Shown: positions 23,146-33,440 of the stretch, in pieces | Position numbering within the stretch: the first letter of the stretch is position 1 | Layout of the letters: each line of letters opens with the position of its first letter | Source of the DNA: Gentiana macrophylla | Taxonomy: Eukaryota; Streptophyta; Magnoliopsida; Gentianales; Gentianaceae | Reading direction: 5' to 3' | DNA length: 64,000 bases | Assembly (NCBI GenBank): GCA_026214975.1 | Contig: JAOBSW010000349.1 | Location: 62,001 to 126,000, forward strand | Made by a program: the position numbers and the translations under genes | The notes under the pieces: generated by a model | What the model was told of the DNA's origin: nothing | Databases searched by the model: none | Seen by the model: only the letters and a program-made list of their open reading frames with translations

Positions 23146-24052
23146 TAATCCTTGGTTTATTAAAAACAACAGTCATAATATAAACCAACTCATGCTTCAA
23201 TGAAAATATCACTGATTGCGGTCAAGTTAAATTACTAACTCGATGCCTAAATAACCACTAGCAAGTGAACTAGGTTCAATCGCAGTATAGCTAGATAGAG
23301 TCGAGGTCGATCCCACAGAGAATCAATTTGTGGATCCTAACTTAAATAGTCAACCAGTTATTTCGTTTGACAAATACGGTCTATGACCAACATAAAGTAC
23401 GAGAAAAGAAAGACACACTCAAACATATAAATAACACATAAACAAATAACGTAATCAATCGCCTAATTATAACCGTGATCCTCTCGGATCTAGACAATTT
23501 ATATAACAAAGAAGACTTATCAACTATAAATCCGCCCATATTCATTTATAGTGGCTACGGAGTCATCCTCTTTTACTTGACTTAGCACCGGTTAGGTCAC
23601 TAGATCACCGTGATGTTGTTACGTGACTTTCGCGCTTTTGGTGCCTCCATCTCATATAACTCACACGCTTATGACTCTAAGGATGCCGATATTAACCGTA
23701 CACCTCGTCCAGGCAACATTCCTTTGGTTAGGCGTACTTCCTAGACGATCACTCAAACTCTCGTCCAACTAACAATTACCGAATTATAGTCTCATGCTAG
23801 TTTACGATCTACGTATAAGAAGGTGCGCGCAATTCCCTAATATAACCCTACCTAGATAACGCTTTTGAAAGTCCAAGATCAATTCATGAGCCTACCTAAG
23901 AGTTTTATACCGGTATTTCCTTTTACACGCTTTAATTAAATCAAGTGAGTGACGTAGCCATAGCCATACCTACCGAGATAACAGATTCAATTAAGCTAAC
24001 CTAATCATAAAGGCGTGATCGATTAACGGATGAAAAGCAGGCTTGACAACTC

Positions 24053-24111
24053 TCGGTCGACCGAATAGGTGCTCTCGGTCGACCGAGTGACACCTCTCGG
24101 TCACCCGAGAG
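24053..24111. promoter_or_regulatory. Three-site palindrome array (22-bp period), 3' LTR
   Basis: TCGGTCGACCGA occurs at 24053-24064 and 24075-24086. A related dyad, CTCTCGG-TCAC-CCGAGAG, lies at 24094-24111. All centres are exactly 22 bp apart. A matching array is at 30603-30661. The perfect two-fold symmetry and two-turn helical spacing suggest a dimer-binding array, but no function is known to me. Confidence 0.7.
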
Positions 24112-24627
24112 TCCGACTCCCTGCATTTACATCCCGAACATATTTCTCGGCGTTTCATATACGAATCGGATTATATAGCGAATCATCGGACATCATATAG
24201 ACTAATCTAAATACACGTAAATTAAACACACAGATTCATCCGTAGATGTTAGGTAGAGGACGTAGGGTTTGGGATCCTTATAGACAAGGTATCACCATTG
24301 CCCTAACGTCATATCCTAGATCTACATCATCTAGATATGAATACCTACTCAAACAATCAAAGCATAATTGGGAAATTGATTACTTAAAAGAAAACAAGAA
24401 GATAAACTAGGGCTTACATGTTTGCAACCCTAGCCGCAAGCCTAAAGAATCCTTATTAGCTTATTTGTAAATATGAAATAGTATTGGTGAATGCCTCCTA
24501 AAAAATACAAAAGACTTGTGTTTATATAGAGCCTCAGCCGTCATAGAAAACCGACTTAAAATACCGACACTCTGAACCCTAGCCGACTCAAATAATGTGC
24601 CGAACTTCTTCTGGACTGTAGGCCCAC

Positions 24628-24662
24628 TCGGTCGACCGAATGCACAGGCTCGGTCGACCGAG
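24628..24662. promoter_or_regulatory. Palindrome pair (22-bp period), 3' LTR
   Basis: TCGGTCGACCGA at 24628-24639 and CTCGGTCGACCGAG at 24649-24662, centres 22 bp apart. The other LTR has the same pair at 31180-31214. Confidence 0.7.
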
Positions 24663-24965
24663 CCTTACATGCTCCTGGGCTCTTTCCTCTTTTCTGTCTT
24701 GGGCCTCCTGAACTTGTCTGTGATCCATCAAAGCTTTTCCGAAGTCCATCCTTGTGCTCCCAAATGAGTTACTACAAATATCACATGAAATACAGTCTGT
24801 AATATCAAATAATATAATAAAACATCATAATACATAATAATGAATCGTAACTCTCGGCATATGCAAATTAGGCGTATTACGACTTATTATTACTCTATTA
24901 TAGCTCCTTTAAACTAGAATCGGGATAAAGGTCATAGAATAACGGGCACAAAATGACCGTTATCA

Positions 24966-24982
24966 ACTACCCCCACTTAGCC
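24966..24982 (-). other. Athila-like element polypurine tract
   Basis: The minus strand reads GGCTAAGTGGGGGTAGT next to the 3' LTR. Confidence 0.85.
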
Positions 24983-26360
24983 TTTGATCGTCCCGATCAA
25001 AATATCAACAAGTTATTCCCATGAACTACTTTCCGGTGGTCACAGATATCTCGACACAAGAAACTCGAATCAACTCATATCCTCTATGCTCATCGCTTAT
25101 CCATTATCCACTATTCATCATGAATCGATGTGTTGTGTGCATGTGCATTGAGTTTTAAACATTCGTAGCAAGATTAGAGCTTATGCGAACTTCGTAGTCT
25201 TAACCTACCAACTTCAGTATTCCCACTTTTTTAAGCCTTTTAATTTTTCAAGCACCGGAATAATAAGCAAGAGCGTATCTATAGGGTTTTTGGACTTGGA
25301 GACCGAGTACTACTCAAAGCCTCTTAAAGAGTTGAATATTCTTTTCATATCTTCATATTTTTCAGATACTATCAATCTCAAGAAGGAAAACTTTCTAGAG
25401 CATCCCTCTATCTTAGATCAAATACTAGCATCGAATATTACCACAAGCGCGAAGCTACTTTGGTAATTTACTACAAGCCCAGTGTTTTAACATTGTCAAA
25501 CACAGGTACGTCTCAAGCTTATTACTCAGCTTTTGTGGCTAGAAATTTTAGGAACACATCCGACGATAAATTTGACACTAGTAAGCATAATCAATCATCT
25601 ATGCAATGTACACATTATAATTTTACCTTTTATAACAAGCGTAGTACATCTCGATTCAATTATTGAATAAGTGAATAATAAACAACTACTTGCAACGGAC
25701 AATATGAATATCATTAAGTTTACTAATCAAGAAATCGCAGTATATAAAGTGATCACGTACTCATGAAATATGGTTTACTTCTTATTAGATATAATTATCG
25801 TGACTTCACAAAAGTAAATGTGATTCTAAGTTTAAGAGTTTTAATATTATTTTTTTTTCATTTTATTGATTATTTGATATGTGGAATTACTCATTTGAGC
25901 TAAGTGACTTGTACCCCACTTAAACCATGCATTGTCCCCAATGTATAAAAACCAAATAATACGCTCGAAAAAGGAACTTAGCTCGGATAAGCGTGGAAGT
26001 TTGAACAAGTCATAGGACTTGGCGCAGCGATTCGACAGCACAGCATTGGCTCCATAGCGAAGCGTAAAAATAATCACTGCAACACATATCTTAAACAAAG
26101 CTCGCAACTCGTTACAGGATTAGTCCAAACCGTAATAATCAGAAAAATGGGACCGTAAAAGGTATAACAATTTCCTTAAACATTTTTAAGTCCATTAATT
26201 AATTATTACATTTCAATACATTTCAACAAGTCCAAAACATTACATAAGTTCGAATTTAGGAAACAGAGAAACTTGCTCTATATAACACGACATACTAGTA
26301 GAACTGAATCAAAATAAAAACTCGTTAATTATAGGAAATGCCAACACTCAATTAAAATAC
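24983..26360 (-). other. Athila-like element 3' non-coding region
   Basis: AT-rich sequence lies between the env-like ORF and the purine tract. The small frame at 25847-26107 shows no family motif. A long 3' untranslated stretch is common in Athila elements. Confidence 0.5.
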
Positions 26361-27349
26361 TTAATCCCATCCTGGATTGAATGGTGCTAGTTGCAAATTG
26401 TTCGGGTCGGCTTCGTCGGCATCATTCTCGGGTTCCCCTTCTTGATCGTGGCCGTGAACGACAGGCGGTGGGACAGAACTCAAAGATAGGATAGGCATTG
26501 GTTCCACATAGGAATCGCCGCCTAACACCGGGCACTCAGCTCCCTCGCAGAATGTAGTGATTAGTGAACCAAAAGGCAAGGTATGCCGAGGCTTGAGAGC
26601 ATCGTCTGTCATCTCCTTGCGTATCAATGCCCCCACATTCACAGGCCATCCCATGTACAACCAATAGATCAAAGTGGCATGAGTATAGTAAACCGTAGAT
26701 ACATGCTTAGCCGGGAAGATATTAGAACGGATAAGCCGATTAAGGCACTTATCCTCCCATCTCCTAAAGTCTGTTTCGCAAATGTGCGGGCAACCTCCCT
26801 ATAGTCCATTCTATTCTAGATAGGCTCCAACGCCCTCCAACCAAGCATCGGACCCATCAAACGCCGCCATATACTCGCCCGTCCTCCGAGATATCCAACC
26901 CAAAATAATCATTAATCGTACCGGAGAAATGATAATTGGTCGCCCATTTAATAATAACGACATTGGTGTCGGGTGTATACGCAAATAAGCATAAAATTCT
27001 CTTACCCAATTGACGCTGACCCGGCCGGGGTGCGGCGACATCACGCCATTGATAACTTTCCACCAACTCCAAAAGCTCATCCCCACAATTGTCCAAATCT
27101 AGACCCGAGCTCGATGTACGGGGCATTAACGAAATGATTAGTAAACGAAGAATATACCTCCCGACTCGCGAATTGTGGGACCCGTTGATCATTGGAATAT
27201 CGCCTTCCACACCTACGAACCGAGCGGCTCTGCGTCTTCGGTGGCATCCTGGCAGATAAATAAATGGCAGCAGTTGGCAGGCGAAAGGGCGGCTGACTCT
27301 CGGTCGACCGAGAGCAATCACTCGGTTGACCGAGTGTGGAGAATCGCAA
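26361..27349 (-). pseudogene. Athila env-like / putative plant transposon ORF
   Basis: Overlapping frames on the minus strand together carry features of the protein encoded downstream of pol in Athila elements (annotated in databases as putative plant transposon protein). Recognisable blocks in order are FASREVYSSFTNHFVNAPYI, VREFYAYLRIHP followed by LLNGRPIIIS, RRWEDKCLNRLIRSNIFP, and TLIYWLYMGWPVNVGALI. The pieces lie in at least two frames (frameshift near 27080 and breaks near 26811 and 26672), so it is decayed. An 18-bp perfect palindrome, CTCTCGGTCGACCGAGAG, lies in its 5' part at 27297-27314. Athila ORFs of this kind are sometimes called envelope-like because some have membrane segments. 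I see no clear signal peptide here, and the function of the family is unproven. Confidence 0.65.
27297..27334. promoter_or_regulatory. Palindrome pair (22-bp period), internal site A
   Basis: CTCTCGGTCGACCGAGAG (27297-27314) is a perfect 18-bp palindrome. CTCGGTTGACCGAG follows at 27321-27334, one base off perfect. The centres are 22 bp apart. Confidence 0.7.
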
Positions 27350-28553
27350 AAACAGCCTCTGGTCCTCTACCCTTACCGTGACTGAATCTATTGATCAGAA
27401 AAATTTTCGCTAGGCTTTTCAAGGTGAGTGAAAATGGTGAAATGGATGAAGATTTTCAGAACATTTCCATTTGATTTCTACAGGGGTTTGAGAAGACAAG
27501 GTGGATGGAGAATTTGGGATGAAGGAATTGGGGAATAGGAATGAGGAGAATGAAAGAGAGGATGTTGGGTTAAATAGGAAAATGGAGTTTGAAGAAATGG
27601 AATGTGATTGGTGTAGAAAAATTGTTGGGGATTGAGGAGGTGGAAAGGTGGAATTTGAAAATTTGAATTGGAATAATAAAGAAGTTGGGAAGAGAAAAAG
27701 GTGAATGGTTGGGAAGAGGGAAAGGTGAGTGGGGATGTGTAGAAATTAATGGTGTTAACCATTTTAATAAATTTGACACATACCGTAAAATAACTACAAT
27801 ATATAACAGTGCCAAAATGTATTATTTCACTCTTACCGCAAAGAATTTTCTAACCAATAGGTCGTCTCAAGCATAAAAGCCACCTCATTTTTATCATAAA
27901 TAAATAAACAATCTGGTCTAAGCATTTGTAAGATAACGATTATCATTTCCTTAATCAACAATTTTTACAAAGATTCAATTTTCGCTTCACTTCGCATGAA
28001 AATGATTCGAATAAAAAAAATTTATTTTGCACATCCTTAACTCAACAGTCGTCGGAACATGGCAAAATAGAAAAAAAAACTTCTCCTCGTTTCATGCTAC
28101 TTTTATTTAGAAAAAGAAAAATAAAAATAGAGATAAAAATAATGAAGGATAGAATTAGTTCTACAGTTTAAGTCGGTAGCTCGACTTCCCAAAATATCAC
28201 TCTTTAAGAATTGTTCTTGACTTGCCGTGTCTTCACCCGACTAACCTTCACCGAAAGCGTCTTGCCATTCCTTTGCACGAGTGCCTTTCCGTGGGATGTA
28301 CGTCGTGATTTAAAAGACAATCAAATTGTCCATCTAAACAGGCACCGACTTGCGGGATCGTTTCAGATTTCGATGAGCTTTCTTGATTTCGAACTCTACG
28401 AGTTCGCCGCTTAACTCTCCTCCTCCTATCCTTAGGTTTCGAAAACGAGGCTTCAGCATCATCCTTATTAACTACAGGTGCAGGCTGAACAGCTCTATCT
28501 CGGCTTAGGATTGTAAGGGACCTTTCTCATCTCGATCGTCAACATTGTCATCA
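27350..28553 (-). other. Athila-like element interior without recognisable pol
   Basis: This is where reverse transcriptase, RNase H and integrase would normally lie between protease and env-like ORF. I see none of their motifs. A purine-rich stretch at 27480-27740 gives Pro/Ser/Phe-rich minus-strand frames of low complexity that I do not treat as genes. Confidence 0.5.
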
Positions 28554-29010
28554 TCACACTCCTCTCGAACTTGGAATCACATCCGGTTTAGAACCAACGA
28601 CTTCTATAATGTTTAAACTTGCCGGAATAGGGAACTCAGGGTTCTTTATCCCAAAAGTCTCAGAACCTTTAGCATCAAACAATGTGATCTCATGCCTAGT
28701 CATACGAATAAGAGCTCTAGAGGTATTAATAAAGGGCCTACCCAAGATAATTGGGCTAAACGGATGCTCCTCTATGTCCATTACGACCAAATCTATCTTA
28801 AACCGAAGTTGTCCGATACCAATGATCATGTTATTCATCCGTCCGCACATGATGGTTCTAGTACTATCCGCGAATCTCACTTTTAGCGGGGTGTTTGTGG
28901 GAGTCGAATCATATTCCTATCGCAAAGGCTTTTAGGGAAAATGTTTAAGCTCGATCCGAGTCAATTAAAGCCAATCCCAAGTGTGCTTGTTCTAGGGTAA
29001 CATCTACAAG
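28554..29010 (-). pseudogene. Athila-type aspartic protease region
   Basis: The open frame at 28554-28880 reads RFADSTRTIMCGRMNNMIIG and then DLVVMDIEEHPFSPIILGRP followed by FINTSRALI. This is the typical second half of the retropepsin-like region of Athila Gag-Pol (the family reads xxLADRS...DFVVLDMEED...ILGRPFLAT.RALID). The first half, with the expected catalytic Asp block, is visible as a frameshifted remnant (LGLALIDSD) at about 28930-28980. The protease would cut the Gag-Pol precursor. The frame is open over about 108 residues, but stops lie just upstream. It is non-functional as it stands, or needs a frameshift. Confidence 0.7.
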
Positions 29011-29129
29011 GAATGCCCCAGGTCATCTAACTTGGGCATTAACCGAGATTCATCTTCAACATATTTTGCCTCCTTAGCACAGGTGACTATAGGTTGTTCC
29101 ATATCTACGCTTACTCTCGTAACTGCACT

Positions 29130-29465
29130 CTATCTCCGACATGTAATCCATATAATCAATATACTGAATCTGAACCGAGTCCGAATCGAAGAAATCACTT
29201 CGGGATTTAAAGCACACATACCTCTTTTTACATACGCTTCACTTGCTTCCCTTGACTTCCTGGCTTCCTGAATTCGTTCTTTCATTTTTGCTATTTTCTC
29301 CTTCAGCTTTTGCGTCATCGGCTTCATTGGTGTTGTCTTGGTTCGTAAAACGTTAACATCCTCTTCCTTAACCTTGGAAAATTGTTTTGATGACATATTG
29401 TTTATCACGAACAATCTTACCTGGAGTGATTTAGTTCGATTATCGCAACATGAGAAAAACAACAA
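29130..29465 (-). CDS. Charged, probably helical ORF upstream of the protease
   Basis: This open frame of 111 residues lies between the primer site and the protease remnant, where the end of gag or a gag-pol linker would be. The central part (KTTPMKPMTQKLKEKIAKMK, then ERIQEARKSREASEAYVKRG) is strongly charged, with heptad-like spacing that fits a short coiled coil. A plausible inner Met starts MSSKQFSKVKEED. The last 25 residues (FRFSILIIWITCRR) are hydrophobic and may be read-through. I do not recognise a family. It could be the C-terminal remnant of Athila gag or a spurious frame. Continuing the same sense downstream leads, after frame changes, into the protease. Confidence 0.35.
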   Translation of the reverse strand: MLFFSCCDNRTKSLQVRLFVINNMSSKQFSKVKEEDVNVLRTKTTPMKPMTQKLKEKIAKMKERIQEARKSREASEAYVKRGMCALNPEVISSIRTRFRFSILIIWITCRR

Positions 29466-29586
29466 ACGGTCAATAAACTAACAATCAAGACGATTGCTCA
29501 ATACTGCTGCTAGGCTTACAACCTACTAACGGGGAAAACAAACGAAGGAACACAATGCCGTCGGATAATATAGAACAATGAAAGGG

Positions 29587-29622
29587 CTCGGTCGACCGAG
29601 AAGCATTGTTCGGTCGACCGAA
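29587..29622. promoter_or_regulatory. Palindrome pair (22-bp period), internal site B
   Basis: CTCGGTCGACCGAG (29587-29600) and TTCGGTCGACCGAA (29609-29622) have centres 22 bp apart. The pair sits about 120 bp from the primer site, in the leader of the element RNA. Confidence 0.72.
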
Positions 29623-29743
29623 CATACAGAACATATATATATATATATATATATTTTTTTTTTTATTTTACTCACTTGTAAAAGAAAACAGAAACAAAAA
29701 ACGAAATAAGCAAGTAGATCATTTAAGCAGTTGGACCATTGAT

Positions 29744-29761
29744 TCCCCGGCAACGGCGCCA
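29744..29761 (-). other. Athila-like primer binding site
   Basis: The minus strand reads TGGCGCCGTTGCCGGGGA, six bases from the 5' LTR. This is the site typical of Athila-type Gypsy elements, usually assigned to Asp tRNA. Confidence 0.92.
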
Positions 29762-30602
29762 AAAACTTGATTGCGGTCAAGTTAAATTACTAACTCGATG
29801 CCTAAATAACCACTAGCAAGTGAACTAGGTTCAATCGCAGGTATAGCTAGATAGAGTCGAGGTCGATCCCACAGAGAATCAATTTGTGGATCCTAACTTA
29901 AATAGTCAACCAGTTATTTCGTTTGACAAATACGGTCTATGACCAACATAAAGTACGAGAAAAGAAAGACACACTCAAACATATAAATAACACATAAACA
30001 AATAACGTAATCAATCGCCTAATTATAACCGTGATCCTCGGATCTAGACAATTTATATAACAAAGAAGACTTATCAACTATAAATCCGCCCATATTCATT
30101 TATAGTGGCTACGGGAGTCATCCTCTTTACTTGACTTAGCACCGGTTAGGTCACTAGATCACCGTGATGTTGTTACGTGACTTCGCTTTTGGTGCCTCCA
30201 TCTCATATAACTCACACGCGCTTATGACTCTAAGGATGCCGATATTAACCGCACACCTCGCCCGTGCAACATTCCTTTGGTTAGGCGCATTTCTGAGACG
30301 ATCACTCAAACTCTCGTCCAACTAACAATTACCAATTATAGTCTCATGCTAGTTTACGATCTACGTATAAGAAGGTGCGCGCAATTCCCTAATATAACCC
30401 TACCTAGATAACGCTGAAAGTCCGAAGATCAATTCATGAGCCTACCTAAGAGTTTTATACCGGTATTTCCTTTTTACACGTTTTAATTAAATCAAGTGAG
30501 TGACGTAGCCATAGCCATACCTACCGAGATAATGATTCAATTAAGCTAACCTAATCATAAAGACGTGATCGATTAACGGATGAAAATAAAGCTTGACAAC
30601 TC

Positions 30603-30661
30603 TCGGTCGACCGAATAGGTGCTCTCGGTCGACCGAGTGACACCTCTCGGTCACCCGAGAG
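30603..30661. promoter_or_regulatory. Three-site palindrome array (22-bp period), 5' LTR
   Basis: Sites are at 30603-30614, 30624-30637 and 30644-30661 (the last imperfect), identical in layout to 24053-24111. Confidence 0.7.
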
Positions 30662-31179
30662 TCTGACTCCCCAGATTTACATCCCCGAACATATTTCTCA
30701 GCGTTTCATATACGAATCGGATTATATAGCGAATCATCAGGACATCATATAGACTAATCTAAATACACGTAAATTAAACACACAGATTCATCCGTAGATG
30801 TTAGGTAGAGGACGTAGGGTTTGGGATCCTTATAGACAAGGTATCACCATTGCCCTAACGTCATATCCTAGATCTACATCATCTAGATATGAATACCTAC
30901 TCAAACAATCAAAGCATAATTGGGAAATTGATTACTTAAAAGAAAACAAGAAGATAAACTAGGGCTTACATGTTTGCAACCCTAGCCGCAAGCCTAAAGA
31001 ATCCTTATTAGCTTATTTGTAAATATGAAATAGTATTGGTGAATGCCTCCTAAAAAATACAAAAGACTTGTGTTTATATAGAGCCTCAGCCGTCATAGAA
31101 AACCGACTTAAAATACCGACACTCTGAACCCTAGCCGACTCAAATAATGTGCCGAACTTCTTCTGGACTGTAGGCCCAC

Positions 31180-31214
31180 TCGGTCGACCGAATGCACAGG
31201 CTCGGTCGACCGAG
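31180..31214. promoter_or_regulatory. Palindrome pair (22-bp period), 5' LTR
   Basis: TCGGTCGACCGA at 31180-31191 and CTCGGTCGACCGAG at 31201-31214, matching the pair at 24628-24662. Confidence 0.7.
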
Positions 31215-31524
31215 CCTTACATGCTCCTGGGCTCTTTCCTCTTTTTCTGCCTTGGGCCTCCTGAACTTGTCTGTGATCCATCAAAGCTTTTCCGAAGTCC
31301 ATCCTTGTGCTCCCAAATGAGTTACTACAAATATCACATGAAATACAGTCTGTAATATCAAATAATATAATAAAACATCATAATACATAATAATGAATCG
31401 TAACTCTCGGCATATGCAAATTAGGCGTATTACGACTTATTATTACTCTATTATAGCTCCTTTAAACTAGAATCGGGGATAAAGGTCATAGAATAACGGG
31501 CACAAAATGACCGTTATCAATCAC

Positions 31525-32504
31525 AAAGATTGAATTTTCACCTAGTACTATTACACGCAAATATTCGAGTATTGGGGTGTGACTAAGCATTGAACCCCTT
31601 TACACATTTTGAATACATGTACATAACAATACACACGAATTGAGACTACTCCAAAGTATTATTCTTGACACCATTTAATGAAATCCGGCCTTGTGTCCAT
31701 ATCCATTCTTGAGCATATAGAAAGCTAACCCAACTTTCCTTGAAGCGGCCATACCTCATACTCATATAGGTGAATCTTTAATTTACCGTGCACCTGTATT
31801 AACACTTTTAAAAGACTCATTAAGAAGATAAAACTTCAACCTAACCCTACTGGTTTATAGCACATACCTTCGGGATTAATACATGTGCTCAAGTTCCAGA
31901 TAACATGCCTTCCACATTGAATTTAGCCTAAGGCATTGTACCAAAAGGAAATTGGGTATCCTATCATCGAAACTTATACGGGTTGAAGACCCATCCCGAC
32001 AACCGACATTTGTAATAAGTCCTTAGCTAATCCTTTCATCAAATGATCGCCTAAATTCCTTTGAGATCTCACAAAAACAACCGATATCACCCGTGAGAGA
32101 TCAACTCACGTACCTTGCTATGTCTAATGTCTAAGTGTCGCGACTTACCATTCTATACATGAGTATAAGCTTTAGACAGTGTAGAGGAACTATCACAATG
32201 GATAGATATCGGTGATATTGGTTTAGGCCATAAAGGAATTTCATGAATTAAATTCTAAGCCATTCGCCTCTTTACCGGTCTTTGCTAAGGCAATAAACTC
32301 CGACTCCATAGTCGAGCTAGATATAAATGTTTGTTTCTTAGAAGCCCAAGAAATGGCACCTCCACCTAGAACAAACACCCATCCACTAGTAGAAGAACGA
32401 TCTTCTACATTGGATATCCAACTAGCATCCGAATATCCTTCAATCACCGAAGGAAATGCAACATAAGTCAAACCAAAGTCTTTGGTAGACTTAAGATATC
32501 TCAA
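31525..32504 (-). pseudogene. Copia-2 RNase H and 3' end
   Basis: The frame 32241-32504 reads [35 protein letters not shown], then [20 protein letters not shown] and [10 protein letters not shown]. This is the first two thirds of Copia RNase H with its catalytic Asp (SDASW) and Glu (ESEF). The rest of the domain continues below 32240 in a shifted frame (a SIHCDS block and a NGKSRH block, about 32130-32220). The stretch 31525-31990 is the 3' untranslated region up to the Athila insertion. Broken by frameshifts. Confidence 0.88.
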
Positions 32505-32706
32505 TACACGAACAAGCTGCTCTCCAATGACAATTACCTGGTTACTCGTGATATCTACTTAGTTTCCCAACCGCATAAGCAATATCCGGTCATGTACGAG
32601 TCATTGCATACATCAAACAACCAATGACTCGTGAATATTCAAGTTGATTCACGGTTTCACCTTTATTAGGTCCAAGTTTCTCATGAGGCTCCATAGGAGA
32701 ATTTTG

Positions 32707-33440
32707 TCAAGTACAATTTTCACAATTAAATTTCTTCAATACTTTCTCAATATAATGAGATTGTGTTAGTGAAATTCCTCCCTGATTTCTCTTGATTTTA
32801 ATACCAAGAATAACATCTGCCTCCCCCATGTCTTTCATAGAGAATCTTGAAGATAAGAGTTCTTTACATTTATCTACCTGATTTTGGTTTGTACCAAAAA
32901 TCAACATGTCATCGACATATAGACAGATTATCACACCGTTGCCGGTATCATCAAATCTACTATAAATACACTTGTCCAACTGATTGAGTTTAAACCCACT
33001 AGTCAAGACAACCTCATCAAACTTTTGATGCCATTGTTTAGGAGATTTTTAAGTCCATACAATGATTTTACAAGTTTACATACCTTATGCTCGTTACCGG
33101 GCATAACAAATCCTTCCGGTTGCTTCATGTATATTTCTCCATCCAAATCTCCATTTATAAATGCTGTTTAAACATCCATTTGATGGATCACCAAGTTATG
33201 AATTGTGGCTAAGGCAATCAATAACGTGATTGAGGAGATTCTAGCAACGGGAGCATAAGTATCGAAATAATCGATACCTTCCTTTTGCCTAAAGCCTTGT
33301 ATAACTAACCAGGCTTGATATCGGTCAACCGTACCGTCGACTCTCATTTTTCTTTTGAAAATCCATTTGCAACCTAACGGCTTGCAACCACATGGTAAAT
33401 CTGTAAGAATCCACGTATTGTTACCCATTATGGAATCCAT
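32707..33440 (-). pseudogene. Copia-2 reverse transcriptase
   Basis: The frame 33168-33440 carries the start of the domain: TWILTDLPCGCKPLGCKWIF, DRYQAWLVIQGFRQKEGIDY, FDTYAPVARISSITLLIALA and the beginning of HQMDV. The frame 32707-33006 carries the catalytic YVDDMLIFGT and SMKDMGEADVILGIKI. The DVK-NAFL and LYGLKQ blocks between them are frameshifted or cut by stops (33007-33167). All key motifs are recognisable, so the domain is complete in length but not translatable. It copied the element RNA into DNA in cytoplasmic particles. Confidence 0.9.

Larger units (their letters stand above)
23213..24965 (-). repeat. Athila-like element 3' LTR
   Basis: This 1753 bp repeat opens TGATTGCGG and closes GTTATCA on the plus strand. 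It differs from the right copy by scattered small indels and substitutions, mainly in its first 850 bp. It holds five palindrome sites centred at 24058.5, 24080.5, 24102.5, 24633.5 and 24655.5. Confidence 0.94.
23213..31519 (-). mobile_element. Athila-like Gypsy element without RT/integrase, nested in Copia-2
   Basis: This 8307 bp element has near-identical 1.75 kb LTRs (23213-24965 and 29768-31519) and a perfect target duplication, atcac, at 23208-23212 and 31520-31524. The primer site TGGCGCCGTTGCCGGGGA and the purine tract GTGGGGGTAG place it on the minus strand. Internal coding remnants are an Athila-type aspartic protease region near the 5' side and an env-like ORF near the 3' side. I find no reverse transcriptase, RNase H or integrase motif in the 4.8 kb interior, so it is probably non-autonomous. 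High LTR identity says it is the youngest of the three nested elements. Confidence 0.92.
29768..31519 (-). repeat. Athila-like element 5' LTR
   Basis: This 1752 bp repeat is the partner of 23213-24965. It carries the same palindrome arrays, at 30603-30661 and 31180-31214, with the 22-bp spacing kept. Confidence 0.94.

Noticed and set aside
27478..27815. Ser/Pro/Phe-rich minus-strand frames in the Athila interior
   Set aside because: They come from a purine-rich low-complexity stretch and show no protein motif.
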